DNA of 64,000 bases, taken from assembly GCA_030433805.1 (NCBI GenBank), contig JARUXA010000016.1:1-64000 (forward strand). Direction: 5' to 3'. Both the position numbers and the translations under genes were made by a program. The notes below the pieces were generated by a model, which was not told the origin of the DNA, made no database searches, and worked only from the letters and a program-made list of their open reading frames with translations. Below are positions 26,217-36,740 of the stretch, one piece after another (within the stretch, counting starts at the first letter, position 1; each line of letters opens with the position of its first letter). Source of the DNA: Sphingomonas sp. PsM26 (GTDB lineage Bacteria > Pseudomonadota > Alphaproteobacteria > Sphingomonadales > Sphingomonadaceae).

Positions 26217-28361
26217 ATGACGCGTTTCACGAGGCGTTTCACGAAACGGGCGACGATGCTGGCGAGCGCCGCGCTGTTGATCGCAGGGGCCGCGCACGCG
26301 CAGCAGGCCGCTGCCCCGCCGCGCGCGGCGAAGAAACCGTTTCAGGTCGTCTCGCCCAATGGCGCGCGCGACGACGCTTATTACTGGCTGCGCGACGACG
26401 CGCGCAAGAACCCCGAGATGCTCGCCTATCTCGCCGCCGAGAACGGCTATGCCGATGCGCAACTCGCGCCGCTCAAGCCGCTCGAGGCGAAACTCTATGC
26501 CGAGACCGTGTCGCACATCAAACAGGACGACAGTTCGGTCCCCTATGCCAGGAACGGCTATTATTACGGTTCGCGCTTCGCGACCGGCGCGAACTATCCC
26601 GTGATCGAGCGCCGCAAGGGCACCCCGACCGTACCCGCGACGATGCTGTTCGACGAGCCCGCGATGGCGGAGGGGCACAGCTATTTCGCGCTGTCCGACT
26701 GGGCGGTCAGCCCGGACAATGCGCGGGTCGCCTGGGCCGAGGATACCGTCGGGCGGCGGCAATATGTGCTGAAGGTCAAGGATCTGGCGAGCGGCGCGGC
26801 GCTGCCCGACACGATCGCCAACATCGAACCCAATGTCGTCTGGGCGGATGACAATCGCACGATCCTGTATGTTGCCAAGGACCCGGTGACGCTGCGCGGT
26901 GTCAAGGTGATGGCGCATGTGCTCGGAACCCCGGCGACGGCGGACACGATGCTGTACGAGGAGAAGGACGAGACCTTCCAGATGAGCATCGCGCGGACCA
27001 CCGACGATCGCTTCGTCTGCATCCGGGTCGAGAGCACGGTCAGCGACGAGCAACGCTGCGCCCCCGCTGCCGCACCGACCAGCTTCACTGTGCTCGCGCC
27101 GCGGGTGCGCGACTTCCGCTATGGCGCGGACCACCAGGGCAATCGCTGGATCATCCGGACCAATCGTGCGGCGAAGAACTACAAGCTCGTCACGCTCGCC
27201 GATGCCGATCTTGCCAAGGGGGTCGCTGCGTGGCGCGACCTGACCCCGGCGAGCGACAGCGTGTTCATCGAAGGCTTCAAGCCGTTCGCGGGCTTCGTCG
27301 CGATCGACCAGCGCGAAGGCGGCAACCGGATGATCCGGCTGCTGACCGACGCGGGCAAGTCGGTGCCGGTCAAGGCCGACGAACCCGCCTACCGGATGGC
27401 GCTCGACGTCAATGAGGAGCCGGGCACGCCGTGGGTGCGCTATACTTACGGGTCGCTGGTCACGCCGACGACGACCTATGAAGTCAACGCGAAGACCGGC
27501 GCGCGGCGCGTCCTCAAAGTGGCACCCGTGCCGGGCTACGATCCCGCCAATTACGTCACCGAACGCGTCTGGGCGAGCGCGCGGGACGGGGCGCGGATCC
27601 CGGTGTCCTTGGTCTATCGCAAGGGCGTCAAGCGCGACGGCACCGCGCCGTTGTTCCAATATGCCTATGGCAGCTACGGGATTTCGATGGACCCGGCGGT
27701 CGACCCGGGGCGGATCGGGATGCTCGACCGCGGGGTCGTCTACGCGATCGCGCATATCCGCGGCGGGCAGGAAATGGGGCGCGGCTGGTATGACGACGGG
27801 CATCTGCTCAACAAGAAGAACAGCTTCACCGACTTCATCGACGTAACCCGCTTCCTCGTCGCGCAGAAATATGCCGCGCGCGACCGTATCGCCGCGATGG
27901 GGGGCAGCGCAGGCGGGTTGCTGATGGGGGCGGTGGCGAACATGGCACCGGCCGATTACAAGGCGATCGTCGCGCAGGTGCCGTTCGTCGATGTCGTCAC
28001 GACGATGCTCGATGCGTCAATCCCGCTGACCACCTTCGAATATGACGAATGGGGCAACCCCGCACAAAAGCCGTTCTACGACTATATGCTGAGCTACTCG
28101 CCCTACGACAACGTCGCGGCGAAGGCCTATCCGGCGCTCTATGTCGGGACCGGGCTGTGGGACAGCCAGGTGCAATATTACGAACCGACCAAATGGGTCG
28201 CCCGGCTGCGCGAGCTCAAGACCGACGGTAATCCGCTGCTGTTCCGCGTCAACATGGAGGCGGGGCATGGCGGCAAGTCGGGCCGCTTCGAACGCTTCCG
28301 CCAGAATGCGGAGTGGCAGGCGTTCGTGCTGGATCAACTGGGGGCGACGGGGGCGCCGTAA
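26217..28361 (+). CDS. ptrB: Secreted prolyl oligopeptidase-family protease (S9, oligopeptidase B-like)
   Basis: A 714-aa serine peptidase with signal peptide (cleavage near AHA/QQ), seven-bladed propeller region and alpha/beta-hydrolase catalytic domain. The nucleophile lies in GGSAGG (Ser about 564), the acid is the Asp in GLWDSQV (about 648) and the His is in EAGHGG (about 683). The YYEPTKWVARLR segment and the dibasic-pocket acidic residues near EYDEWGNP match oligopeptidase B, which cuts short peptides after Lys or Arg. The signal peptide would place it in the periplasm. The start has GGGGGG close to the ATG. Confidence 0.9.
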   Translation: MTRFTRRFTKRATMLASAALLIAGAAHAQQAAAPPRAAKKPFQVVSPNGARDDAYYWLRDDARKNPEMLAYLAAENGYADAQLAPLKPLEAKLYAETVSHIKQDDSSVPYARNGYYYGSRFATGANYPVIERRKGTPTVPATMLFDEPAMAEGHSYFALSDWAVSPDNARVAWAEDTVGRRQYVLKVKDLASGAALPDTIANIEPNVVWADDNRTILYVAKDPVTLRGVKVMAHVLGTPATADTMLYEEKDETFQMSIARTTDDRFVCIRVESTVSDEQRCAPAAAPTSFTVLAPRVRDFRYGADHQGNRWIIRTNRAAKNYKLVTLADADLAKGVAAWRDLTPASDSVFIEGFKPFAGFVAIDQREGGNRMIRLLTDAGKSVPVKADEPAYRMALDVNEEPGTPWVRYTYGSLVTPTTTYEVNAKTGARRVLKVAPVPGYDPANYVTERVWASARDGARIPVSLVYRKGVKRDGTAPLFQYAYGSYGISMDPAVDPGRIGMLDRGVVYAIAHIRGGQEMGRGWYDDGHLLNKKNSFTDFIDVTRFLVAQKYAARDRIAAMGGSAGGLLMGAVANMAPADYKAIVAQVPFVDVVTTMLDASIPLTTFEYDEWGNPAQKPFYDYMLSYSPYDNVAAKAYPALYVGTGLWDSQVQYYEPTKWVARLRELKTDGNPLLFRVNMEAGHGGKSGRFERFRQNAEWQAFVLDQLGATGAP

Positions 28362-28379
28362 GGCACGGCGCAGGTGTGC

Positions 28380-28413
28380 CACCCGGGGGGCGGAGGGCTC
28401 TCCCCCCCGGGTG
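28380..28413. terminator. GC-rich hairpin between two genes
   Basis: An 11-base perfect inverted repeat (CACCCGGGGGG and its complement) with a 12-base loop lies just after the peptidase gene. It lacks a T-run, so it may slow or protect RNA ends more than terminate. Confidence 0.45.
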
Positions 28414-28491
28414 CGGTGCGCTAAGCCGGAGTCCGGATGGTGGACCTGCACCAGACTATGCTAGTCCCCGTCTTTGAGGTTGGGGGCGACC

Positions 28492-29232
28492 GTGAGAATT
28501 GGAATTATAGCCGACGCGCACGGCAATCTAGCTGCGCTTGAAGCGGTGATGGCCGGGTTACGCGACGCTGCGCCCGACATCATCGTCAATCTTGGCGACC
28601 TTGTCTCAGGGCCTTTCGATCCCGCCGGTAGTGCCGAAGCGCAAATGCTGTCCGGCTACGCCACGATCGCCGGAAACCATGAACGCCAGCTTCTGGATGA
28701 CAGCACCGGCGCCCTGGACGTGCTGTCGCGACCGCTGCTGTCGGCGCAGCATTGGGCGTGGATCAGGAGCCTGCCGGCGACCCTGACGCTCGATGGGGGC
28801 GATGTCTTCGCTTGCCACGGAAGTCCTGCCGGCGGGGATCTGGAATATCTACTCGAAGATGTCAGCTCCGGTCGCGCCTCGATAGCCGAGGAAGCTGCCA
28901 TTCTGCCGCGCCTCGATGGCATCGGCGGCGCACGCCTTGTGCTGTGCGGGCATACGCATATGCCGCGCATGGTCACGGTGGGCGACGTGCTGGTGGTCAA
29001 TCCGGGGAGCGTCGGGATGCCGAGCTACCGCGAGCGCGGTGGCGTTCCGCATGTCATGGAAGCGGGGAGCCCGTTGGCGCGCTACGCCATCGTGGAGCGT
29101 CGCGCGTCGGGTTGGTCTGCGGCGTTGCACGGCGTGCCGTACGATTATGAAATCGCGGCGCGCCAGGCGGAAGCGTTTGGATTCCCGAACTTTGCGTTTT
29201 CCGTTCGGACGGGTCGCGTCATGGCCGACTAG
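28492..29232 (+). CDS. Metallophosphoesterase (YfcE/calcineurin-like)
   Basis: This 246-aa enzyme has the five calcineurin-like metal motifs in order: IIADAHGN, NLGDLVSGP, AGNHE, ACHGSP and GHTHMP. These bind two divalent metals and hydrolyse phosphomono- or diesters. The protein matches the YfcE-like single-domain group with a 60-residue C-terminal extension. The GTG at 28492 is chosen because it begins the first beta strand and follows a G-rich ribosome site; a TTG 18 bases upstream is in frame. No partner gene indicates the substrate. Confidence 0.85.
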   Translation: MRIGIIADAHGNLAALEAVMAGLRDAAPDIIVNLGDLVSGPFDPAGSAEAQMLSGYATIAGNHERQLLDDSTGALDVLSRPLLSAQHWAWIRSLPATLTLDGGDVFACHGSPAGGDLEYLLEDVSSGRASIAEEAAILPRLDGIGGARLVLCGHTHMPRMVTVGDVLVVNPGSVGMPSYRERGGVPHVMEAGSPLARYAIVERRASGWSAALHGVPYDYEIAARQAEAFGFPNFAFSVRTGRVMAD

Positions 29233-29324
29233 GCTGTCACGCCGCCAGCCGTCCTCGACGACCCGCCGAACGGCCGTTGCTTTGCCACCGCTAACAGCAC
29301 GTATTCGACAGCATGCAACCGACC

Positions 29325-31040
29325 TTAGTGGTCCGCGGCGGCGTGGACGCCGATCCCTGTCTCCGAACGCAACCTCTGCTCGGGATAGGCCGCGCGGTCG
29401 ATTGCCGAACGGGGGCTACGGTCGAGCGTGGAGATCAGCCAGATCGCGAGGAATGCGGCCGGAACCGAGAACAAGGCGGGCGAGCTGTACGGGAAGATCG
29501 CGGACTCGAAGTGGAACACCGCGACCCAGATGACGGGCGACAGCACGGTCAGCACGAACGCGCTGAGCAGTCCGATCGCGCCGCCCCAGGCAGCCCCCTT
29601 GGTGGTGCAGCCCTTCCACAGCAGCGACATCACCAGCACCGGGAAATTGCCCGAAGCCGCCAGCGCGAAGGCGAGGCTGACCATGAAGGCGACATTCTGC
29701 TTCTGGAACACCACGCCGAGGATGATCGCGGCGATCCCGAGCAGGATCGTCGTGATCCGCGACACGCGCAGTTCCTTGACCGGATCGGCGTCGCCTTTGC
29801 GGATCACGCTCGCATAGACATCGTGCGAAATCGCGGACGCCGCCGACAGCGTCAGCCCCGCGACCACCGCGAGGATCGTCGCGAAGGCGACCGCCGAGAT
29901 GAAGCCGAGGAACAGGTTTCCGCCGATCGCATGCGCGAGATGCATCACCGCCATGTTGTTGCCGCCGCGCAAGGCGCCTGCGGCGTCGACATATTCTGGG
30001 TTGAACGAGATCATCACGATCGCGCCGAAGCCGAGGATGAAGGTCAGCGCGTAGAAATAGCCGATCCACACCGTCGCCCACAGGATCGACTTGCGCGCCT
30101 CGCGCGCGTCGGGAACGGTGAAGAAGCGCATCAGGATATGCGGCAGCCCCGCGGTGCCGAGCATCAGCGCGAAGCCGAACGACAAAGCGGAGATGGGATC
30201 CTTGATGAACCCGCCCGGCCCCATGATCGCGCGGCCCTTGGCGGCGGCGTCCGCAGGGGAAAGCCCGCTTTCGAGCGCCAGCCTCGTCTTGACCGCGACC
30301 GCCTTGGCGAACAGCGCCTCGAGCGAGAAGCCGACGCTGGACATCACGCCGAGCACCAGGAAGGTCGCGCCGCAGAGCAGCATCACCGCCTTGATGATCT
30401 GCACCCAGGAAGTCGCGCGCATGCCCCCGAACAGGACATAGACCATCATCAACCCGCCGACGACGATGATCGCGATGAGATAGGGCAGGCCGAACAGCAA
30501 TTGGATCAGCTGCCCCGCGCCGACCATCTGCGCGATCAGGTAGAAGGACACGACGAGCAGCGTGCTGACCGCCGAGAAACTGCGCACCGGCCCCTGCATG
30601 AAGCGATAGGAGGCGACGTCGGCGAAGGTGAAGCGCCCGAGGTTGCGGAGCTTTTCCGCGACGAGGAACAGCACGATCGGCCAGCCGACGAGAAAGCCGA
30701 TCGCGTAGATCAGCCCGTCATAGCCATCGTTGAAGATCTGCGAGGTGATGCCGAGGAACGACGCCGCCGAACAATAATCGCCCGCCATCGCGAGGCCGTT
30801 CTGAAAACCCGTGATCCCGCCGCCGGTGTAGAAATCCGACACGGTCCGCGTCCGCCGCGCCGCCGCGCCGGTGATCCACAAGGTGATCGCAACGAACCCG
30901 CCGAACATCAAGATCGCGGTCCAGTTGGTCGGCTGCCGTGCGACCGCACCCGCGATCGCCGCATTCGCGCCGGTCGCCCAGCCGAGCAGCGCGATCATCG
31001 CCGCACTGACGAACAAGCTCCGGGACGGTTTGCGCGTCAT
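29325..31040 (-). CDS. actP: Cation/acetate symporter (sodium:solute symporter family)
   Basis: This 571-aa membrane protein of the SSS family has about 13 helices. The ActP hallmarks are the N-terminal FYTGGG and [16 protein letters not shown] segments, [14 protein letters not shown], and [14 protein letters not shown]. It imports acetate or similar short acids with a cation. The ATG overlaps the stop of the DUF485 gene (ATGA), the standard yjcH-actP arrangement. Confidence 0.93.
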   Translation of the reverse strand: MTRKPSRSLFVSAAMIALLGWATGANAAIAGAVARQPTNWTAILMFGGFVAITLWITGAAARRTRTVSDFYTGGGITGFQNGLAMAGDYCSAASFLGITSQIFNDGYDGLIYAIGFLVGWPIVLFLVAEKLRNLGRFTFADVASYRFMQGPVRSFSAVSTLLVVSFYLIAQMVGAGQLIQLLFGLPYLIAIIVVGGLMMVYVLFGGMRATSWVQIIKAVMLLCGATFLVLGVMSSVGFSLEALFAKAVAVKTRLALESGLSPADAAAKGRAIMGPGGFIKDPISALSFGFALMLGTAGLPHILMRFFTVPDAREARKSILWATVWIGYFYALTFILGFGAIVMISFNPEYVDAAGALRGGNNMAVMHLAHAIGGNLFLGFISAVAFATILAVVAGLTLSAASAISHDVYASVIRKGDADPVKELRVSRITTILLGIAAIILGVVFQKQNVAFMVSLAFALAASGNFPVLVMSLLWKGCTTKGAAWGGAIGLLSAFVLTVLSPVIWVAVFHFESAIFPYSSPALFSVPAAFLAIWLISTLDRSPRSAIDRAAYPEQRLRSETGIGVHAAADH

Positions 31041-31363
31041 GCGCCTGCGTCCGCGAGCAGTTCGGCGAGGCGGGCGTCGTAACTGCCGTTCGCGCGCCAC
31101 ACATAGACCGCGCAGATCGCCACCGTGCCGATCAGCATCGCCGCGCCGAGCACCACCGCGAGGCTGATCGTCCCGCCGCCGACCGGCTGCGCCATCAGCG
31201 GCTTGTCGAACGCGATCAGCGAAATGAAGCTGCTGTAGACGATCACGGTGATCGCGGTGAGGATCCACGAGAACCGCTGCCGGTCGCGCACCAGCGCGAC
31301 GTAGCGGGGGTCCGCGGCGATCCGCGCTTCGAGCGCGCTGGTGGTTTGGGTGGGGGCTGGCAT
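31037..31363 (-). CDS. DUF485 membrane protein (YjcH-like)
   Basis: This 108-aa protein has the DUF485 signature [13 protein letters not shown] followed by two membrane helices. It is always found before acetate/solute symporters of the ActP type and probably assists them. The ATG at 31363 fits the usual length; a TTG 17 codons upstream is in frame. Its stop overlaps the actP start. Confidence 0.88.
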   Translation of the reverse strand: MPAPTQTTSALEARIAADPRYVALVRDRQRFSWILTAITVIVYSSFISLIAFDKPLMAQPVGGGTISLAVVLGAAMLIGTVAICAVYVWRANGSYDARLAELLADAGA

Positions 31364-31532
31364 GGCGGCATCATCGGGGAGGATGCCGCGGATGGCAACG
31401 TCCTGCGCGATCAATGGCTAAGCTTTGATGATTTGGCCCCCTTGATCGCTGCGGCGCATCATGGTCTGTGATGCGTCCGAGCGGTGCTCTCCGCCGATCC
31501 ATTCCCGTCTCCCGTCTGCAAAAGGATGCCCG

Positions 31533-32831
31533 ATGCGTTCAAAGTCCTGCCTGTTCGTCGCGCTCGCTTCGGTTGCAGGATTCGCTGCCGCGCCGGTCTC
31601 CGCCAAGACGGTCGTCGTCACCGCGGCACACATGCTCGACGTACTCGGCGGAAAGCGCGTGGACGATGCGCAGATCACGGTGGTCGACGGGCGGATCACC
31701 GCGATCGGGCGGCGTGGGGATGCGATTCCGGCGGGCGCGGAGCGGGTCGACCTCGGCAATCGCACGGTGCTGCCCGGGCTGATCGACATGCACGTCCATC
31801 TGACCAGCGACCCGACGCTCAGCGGCTATCGCGGGCTCGAATTCACCGACAGTTACTGGACCGTGCTCGGCGTCGCCAATGCGCGCAAGACGCTGGACGC
31901 GGGCTTCACCACGGTGCGCAACGTCGGATCGAGCGATTATGCCGACGTCGGGCTCAAGCAAGGGATCGAGCGCGGTGAGATCCCCGGGCCGCGGATCGTG
32001 CCCGCGACCTATGCGCTCGGCGTGACCGGCGGGCATTGCGACGCGACCGAATTCCCGCCGTCGATCACCACCGCCGCGCCGCAGATCGCCAATTCACCCG
32101 AGGGCTTCCGCGCCGCGGTCCGCACGATCCGCAAATATGGCGCGCAAGTGGTCAAGGTCTGCATGACCGGCGGCGTGCTCTCCAAGGGCGATTCGGTCGG
32201 CGCGCAGCAGTTGAGCTATGAAGAGATCAAGGCGATCGTCGACGAGGCGCACATGCTCGGGATGCGCGTCGCGGTCCATGCGCACGGCACCGAGGGGATC
32301 AACGTCGCCTTGCGCGCCGGGGTCGACACGGTCGAGCACGCGAGCCTCGCCGATGCCACCTCGTTCAAGCTCGCCAAGGAGCACGGGGCGTGGTTCGACA
32401 TGGATATCTATGACGACGACTATATCCTCGCCGAAGGGGCGAAGAACGGCGTGTTCCAGGAGAGCCTCGACAAGGAGCGCGCGGTCGGCCTCAAGCAGCG
32501 CCAGACCTTCCGCGCGGCGCATGCGGCGGGGGTCAAGATGCTGTTCGGGACCGATGCGGGGGTCTATCCCAACGGCAACAACGCGCTGCAATTCGCCAAG
32601 ATGGTTGAATGGGGGATGACCCCGATGGAAGCGATCCAGTCCGCCACGAGCAGCGCCGCGCAAGCACTTGACCGCACCGCCGACGTCGGCGCGATCGCGG
32701 TGGGGCGCTACGGCGATCTGGTCGCGGTGGACGGCGACCCGCTGGCGGATATCCGGACGCTCGAGCGCGTGGCGTTCGTGATGAAGGGCGGCGTGGTCGT
32801 GCGCGGGGGGAGTGCTCCGACGAAGAGGTGA
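31533..32831 (+). CDS. Exported amidohydrolase (imidazolonepropionase/Xaa-Pro dipeptidase-like)
   Basis: A protein of 432 aa with a 24-residue signal peptide and the amidohydrolase TIM barrel. Metal ligands are visible in order: HVH in DMHVHL, a Lys in VVKVC (carbamylated in the family), His in AVHAHG, His in EHAS and Asp in GTDAG. The family includes imidazolonepropionase, Xaa-Pro dipeptidases of the Sgx9260 type and carboxypeptidases acting on N-acyl amino acids; the periplasmic location favours a peptidase-like role. The ATG has AAGGA seven bases upstream. Confidence 0.88.
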   Translation: MRSKSCLFVALASVAGFAAAPVSAKTVVVTAAHMLDVLGGKRVDDAQITVVDGRITAIGRRGDAIPAGAERVDLGNRTVLPGLIDMHVHLTSDPTLSGYRGLEFTDSYWTVLGVANARKTLDAGFTTVRNVGSSDYADVGLKQGIERGEIPGPRIVPATYALGVTGGHCDATEFPPSITTAAPQIANSPEGFRAAVRTIRKYGAQVVKVCMTGGVLSKGDSVGAQQLSYEEIKAIVDEAHMLGMRVAVHAHGTEGINVALRAGVDTVEHASLADATSFKLAKEHGAWFDMDIYDDDYILAEGAKNGVFQESLDKERAVGLKQRQTFRAAHAAGVKMLFGTDAGVYPNGNNALQFAKMVEWGMTPMEAIQSATSSAAQALDRTADVGAIAVGRYGDLVAVDGDPLADIRTLERVAFVMKGGVVVRGGSAPTKR

Positions 32832-32836
32832 TCGCC

Positions 32837-32946
32837 TAAAGCCCCTCCCCTTCAGGGGAGGGGTTGGGGGTGGGGCGGTGCCTCGCAGAGAGGTGAGTTC
32901 TGCTGGACTTCCCCACCCCAACCCCTCCCCTGAAGGGGAGGGGCTA
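32837..32946. repeat. Nested GC-rich palindromic repeat between convergent genes
   Basis: Two arms, about 32837-32875 and 32911-32946, are inverted copies. Each contains its own small palindrome CCCCTCCCC-TTCA-GGGGAGGGG followed by TTGGGG. The element fills the gap between two convergent genes and could terminate both. It looks like the CCCCTCCC-type palindromes dispersed in sphingomonad intergenic regions. Confidence 0.75.
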
Positions 32947-33501
32947 AGTCGCGTCCCGCGACACCGCGATCACTTCCCCGCACGCCGGAATAAACCGCAC
33001 CATCGCCTCGAGCGGCTCCCCAGCCTGCCACGTCCGCAGCGCCGCGATCGGGCCGCCGTGCGCGATCACCAGGGTCGTGCCCGACGCAGGCAACCGCCCC
33101 CATGCCGCCCGCGCCCGCTCAGACAAGTCCTGCCCGGTCTCGCCGCCGCCGGGGCGAAACCCTGTCGGATCGGTGACCATCCGGTCCATCAAATCCCCGG
33201 TTTCGCGCCAGATCGCGTGCCACGTCCGCCCCTCCCAGGTGCCGAAATCGCGTTCCAGCCATCCGCTATCCTCAGACACGGGAATATCACGACCCTGCCC
33301 AATCATCTCCGCCAGCCGCCGCGTGCGCAGCGCGCCCGAATGGACGATCGCGTCGATCGGGTGCCCCCCCAGTTCCCTAACCAGCGCTTGCGCCATCGCG
33401 GTGCCCGCGCGGCTCCACCCCATGTCGGATCGGCCATAGCAGCGCTTGCGCCACGCGAGCGTGACGGGCGGGTGCCGCAGCAGCAGCACCGCTGCGCTCA
33501 C
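32944..33501 (-). CDS. cobC: Histidine phosphatase, likely alpha-ribazole phosphatase
   Basis: A protein of 185 aa of the histidine phosphatase superfamily. The catalytic His lies in LLRHPPV (RHP instead of the usual RHG, a form seen in CobC-like members), the CYGRSD element follows, then ERDFGTWEG and the second His in IAHGGP. In cobalamin synthesis it removes the 5'-phosphate of alpha-ribazole or adenosylcobalamin phosphate. The GTG start overlaps the cobS stop as GTGA. It is the last gene of the operon. Confidence 0.82.
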   Translation of the reverse strand: MSAAVLLLRHPPVTLAWRKRCYGRSDMGWSRAGTAMAQALVRELGGHPIDAIVHSGALRTRRLAEMIGQGRDIPVSEDSGWLERDFGTWEGRTWHAIWRETGDLMDRMVTDPTGFRPGGGETGQDLSERARAAWGRLPASGTTLVIAHGGPIAALRTWQAGEPLEAMVRFIPACGEVIAVSRDAT

Positions 33502-34262
33502 GCCACCACCGCGAGCAGGACGACGAGCTGCCCGACATAGGCCGCGAACCCGAGGCAATCCCCGGTACTCCCGCCGATCCGCCGCCGCAGGAACCGCGCC
33601 AGCCACCACAGGAATACTTGGCCGACGAACAGGCTCGCCGTGACCGGAACGAGGTGCGACACCGCCAGCGGCACGATCCCCGGCAGCGCCAGCACGATGG
33701 CGAGCGCCACCCGGCGCGGGGGCACCAGCCCGGCGCGGACCGCCATGCCGTCGCTGCGCACCGGCGCGACGACTCCTGCGAGCGACACCGCCCACAGCCG
33801 CCCCATCGTCGCCGCCGCCACGATCGCCGCGACCGCGACCGGCGCGGGCAGTGCGACCATCGCCGCCAGCCGCAACCCCAGCGACAACCCGAGTCCGAGC
33901 GTGCCATAGGTGCCGATCCGGCTGTCCTTCATGATCCTGAGCGCGGTCTCGCCCTGCGCGGTCCCGCCGAACGCATCGCAGAAATCGGCGACCGCATCCT
34001 CGTGGAACGCGCCGGTCAGCAGCGCCTCGACCATCAGCGCGAGGATCGCCGCGACCAGCGGCGGCCACACCGCCCCCGCGCCTGCGAACAGCCCCGCCGT
34101 CACCAGGCCGATCAGCGAGCCGACGATCGGCAACCACGCCATCGCGCGCGCGAGCCCATCCGCCGCCTGCTCCGCCGACAGCCGCGCGAGCACCGGCACC
34201 GGCAGCCGCGTCAGGAATTGCAGCGCGAGCAGCGGGGGTGCCCAAAGGGGTGCGCGCGCCAT
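33498..34262 (-). CDS. cobS: Adenosylcobinamide-GDP ribazoletransferase
   Basis: This 254-aa integral membrane enzyme joins adenosylcobinamide-GDP and alpha-ribazole (phosphate) to form adenosylcobalamin. Seen are the QFLTRLPVP N-terminus, the acidic metal-binding region ending ADFCDAFGG and the IMKDSRIGTYG signature. The rest is a series of hydrophobic helices. Its ATG lies one base after the cobT stop. The in-frame sequence further upstream belongs to cobT's strand in another frame. Confidence 0.93.
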   Translation of the reverse strand: MARAPLWAPPLLALQFLTRLPVPVLARLSAEQAADGLARAMAWLPIVGSLIGLVTAGLFAGAGAVWPPLVAAILALMVEALLTGAFHEDAVADFCDAFGGTAQGETALRIMKDSRIGTYGTLGLGLSLGLRLAAMVALPAPVAVAAIVAAATMGRLWAVSLAGVVAPVRSDGMAVRAGLVPPRRVALAIVLALPGIVPLAVSHLVPVTASLFVGQVFLWWLARFLRRRIGGSTGDCLGFAAYVGQLVVLLAVVA

Positions 34263-34263
34263 C

Positions 34264-35283
34264 TCAGTCCGCCCGGTCCGCGCCGATCGCGTCGAGCTGT
34301 GCGACGTCGGTGAGCAGCGCGGCGGCGGCATCGAGCAACGGCAGCGCGACCAGCGCGCCGCTCGCCTCGCCCAGCCGCATTTCCCATGCGAGGATCGGCT
34401 CCAGTCCGAGCGCGGCGAGGGCGGCGGCGTGGCCCGGTTCGGCCGAGCGATGCCCCGCGATCATGCTGCGGACCGTGCCCGTCGCAAGCCGCTCGGCGAT
34501 CAGCGCGGCGGCGGTCGCGACATAGCCGTCGAGCAGCAGCGTGCACCCGAGTGCGCCGCCGCGCGCGTAAAACCCAGCCATCGCGGCGATCTCATACCCG
34601 CAGACCGATGCGATCGCAGTGGTAGGGTCTTCGGCAAGCAGCGGTGCCGCCCGCGCGACCGCCGCCGTCACGACCCGCGCCTTGGTCGCGCGCGTCGCAT
34701 CATCCGCCCCCGCGCCACGCCCGACCGCGGCATCGCCGCCAAGCCCGGTCAGCAGCGCAGTGAGGCAGGCGGCGGGCGTGGTGTTGCCGATCCCCATCTC
34801 GCCCGCGATCAACAGCGCAGCGCCCTCCGCGACCGCACGGTCCGCTTCGTCCACACCGACCTGCCACGCGGCGTCGAACTGCGCGCGCGTAAGGGCGGGG
34901 CCGTGCGCGAGGCTCGCGCTGCCGTCACCGATCCGGGCATCGCGGAAGAAGGCGGGGGGATCGACCGGGCGCGGCCCCGCGACGCCGACATCGACCAGCC
35001 GCAGCGGGCAATCGTTCGCGGCGGCGAGCGCGTTGCTCGTCGCTGCGCCCGCGAGGATCGTGCCCACCATCATCCCCGTCACCGCGGACGGCCACGCGGA
35101 AACACCGTCCGCGACGCAGCCGTGGTCGCCCGCAAACAGCACGACGCGGCGGGGCCGGGTGCGCGGATCGATCCGCCCTTGCGTCAGCGCGAGCGCGACT
35201 GCGATCTCCTCGAGCCGCCCGAGGCTGCGACGCGGCTTGGCAAGCGCGTCGAGATGCGCCCAGACGGTGTGTTCGTCGATCAT
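34264..35283 (-). CDS. cobT: Nicotinate-nucleotide-dimethylbenzimidazole phosphoribosyltransferase
   Basis: This 339-aa enzyme makes alpha-ribazole 5'-phosphate from dimethylbenzimidazole and nicotinate mononucleotide, the lower-ligand activation step. Motifs seen: FAGDHG, the catalytic-loop segment [12 protein letters not shown] and [12 protein letters not shown] near the C-terminus. The ATG overlaps the cobQ stop (ATGA). Length is normal for the family. Confidence 0.94.
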   Translation of the reverse strand: MIDEHTVWAHLDALAKPRRSLGRLEEIAVALALTQGRIDPRTRPRRVVLFAGDHGCVADGVSAWPSAVTGMMVGTILAGAATSNALAAANDCPLRLVDVGVAGPRPVDPPAFFRDARIGDGSASLAHGPALTRAQFDAAWQVGVDEADRAVAEGAALLIAGEMGIGNTTPAACLTALLTGLGGDAAVGRGAGADDATRATKARVVTAAVARAAPLLAEDPTTAIASVCGYEIAAMAGFYARGGALGCTLLLDGYVATAAALIAERLATGTVRSMIAGHRSAEPGHAAALAALGLEPILAWEMRLGEASGALVALPLLDAAAALLTDVAQLDAIGADRAD

Positions 35284-36740
35284 CCGGCGTCCTTTGCGAT
35301 GGTGAGCAGCGCGTCCACGTCGACCACCCGTTCGAGCTCCACGGCGATCACGTCGAGCGCGGCGTCGATCGTCTCGCGCCGGTCGAGTCCGTCCGATACC
35401 GCGCCGAGGCTCGCGACGAGCCACGCGCGGGCTTCCGGCTGATCAAACAGGCCGTGGACGTAGCAGCCGCCGATCTGCCCGTCGCGCGCGGTCGTCCCGT
35501 CGTGCGTCCCGTCGTCGAAGCGCAGCAAGGGCGGTGCCGACGACTCCACGGTCGTGACGCCTGCGTGGATTTCGTAGCCGGTAAAGCGCGCATCCGCGTC
35601 CGCGAACCGACCGCTGATCGGGCGGGTGCGCTTGTCGGCTTGGATCACGGTGTCGATGGGCAACAGGCCCAATCCCGCGACCGATCCGGGTTCACCCTCG
35701 ATCCCGTGCGGGTCGGCGATCGTGATCCCTAACATCTGATACCCGCCGCAAATCCCGAGCACGCGCCCGCCGCGGCGGACATGCGCGGCGAGATCCACGT
35801 CCCACCCCTGCGCGCGCAGAAAGGCGAGGTCGGGGATCGTAGCCTTGGTGCCGGGCAGGATGACGAGCGCGGCATCGCCGGGCAGCGGTTGCCCCGGCGC
35901 GATCATCGCAAGGCGCACCCCCGGCTCGTGCGCCAGCGCGTCGAAATCGTCGAAATTCGCGATCCGCGACAGCATCGGCACCGCGATCAGCGGACCCGCG
36001 CCCTCCCCGGTATCGCGCCCGAGCGCGACCGCATCCTCCGCCGGAAGCCGCGCCGCGTCCGAGAGCCAGGGCACGACGCCGAGGCTGCGCCAGCCAGTGC
36101 GCTCCACGATCGCGGCGAGGCCGTCGTCGAACAGCGTCACGTCGCCGCGGAACTTGTTGATCAGGAACCCGCGGATCATCGCGGCATCGGCGGGGTCGAT
36201 CACCGCCTGCGTGCCGACCAGCGCCGCGATCACCCCGCCGCGATCGATGTCGCCGACCAGCACGACCGGCACGTTCGCCGCGCGCGCGAACCCCATGTTG
36301 GCGATGTCACCGTGGCGCAGGTTGATCTCCGCAGGCGACCCTGCGCCCTCGACCACGACGATGTCCGCCTCGGCGTGCAGTCGGTGATAGGCGGCGAGCA
36401 CTTCGGGTAGCAGCTCGGGCTTTCGCCGCCAGTAATCGCCTGCGCGCATCGTGCCCTGTGCCTTGCCGCGCACCACCAGTTGCGAGGTGCGGTCGCTTTG
36501 CGGCTTGAGCAGGACCGGGTTCATATCGACGCTCGCCGGTATCCGTGCGGCGATCGCCTGCAACGCCTGCGCGCGGCCGATCTCGCCGCCATCGGCGGTA
36601 ACGGCAGCGTTGTTCGACATGTTCTGCGGCTTGAACGGCGCGACCCGCAGCCCGCGATTGGCGAACACGCGACACAACCCCGCGACCAGCACCGACTTGC
36701 CGACGTCCGACCCGGTCCCCTGCAACATCACGCCAGCCAT
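35280..36740 (-). CDS. cobQ: Cobyric acid synthase
   Basis: This 486-aa glutamine-dependent amidotransferase amidates four side chains of adenosylcobyrinic acid a,c-diamide. The N-terminal dethiobiotin-synthetase-like domain has the P-loop GTGSDVGKS, and the NNAAVT and [13 protein letters not shown] segments are typical. The C-terminal class I glutaminase-like domain has [10 protein letters not shown] with its Cys. The ATG at 36740 follows a GGGGGGA ribosome site and overlaps the cbiB end by 13 bases; an ATG at 36728 in ATGA overlap is the alternative. Confidence 0.93.
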   Translation of the reverse strand: MAGVMLQGTGSDVGKSVLVAGLCRVFANRGLRVAPFKPQNMSNNAAVTADGGEIGRAQALQAIAARIPASVDMNPVLLKPQSDRTSQLVVRGKAQGTMRAGDYWRRKPELLPEVLAAYHRLHAEADIVVVEGAGSPAEINLRHGDIANMGFARAANVPVVLVGDIDRGGVIAALVGTQAVIDPADAAMIRGFLINKFRGDVTLFDDGLAAIVERTGWRSLGVVPWLSDAARLPAEDAVALGRDTGEGAGPLIAVPMLSRIANFDDFDALAHEPGVRLAMIAPGQPLPGDAALVILPGTKATIPDLAFLRAQGWDVDLAAHVRRGGRVLGICGGYQMLGITIADPHGIEGEPGSVAGLGLLPIDTVIQADKRTRPISGRFADADARFTGYEIHAGVTTVESSAPPLLRFDDGTHDGTTARDGQIGGCYVHGLFDQPEARAWLVASLGAVSDGLDRRETIDAALDVIAVELERVVDVDALLTIAKDAG

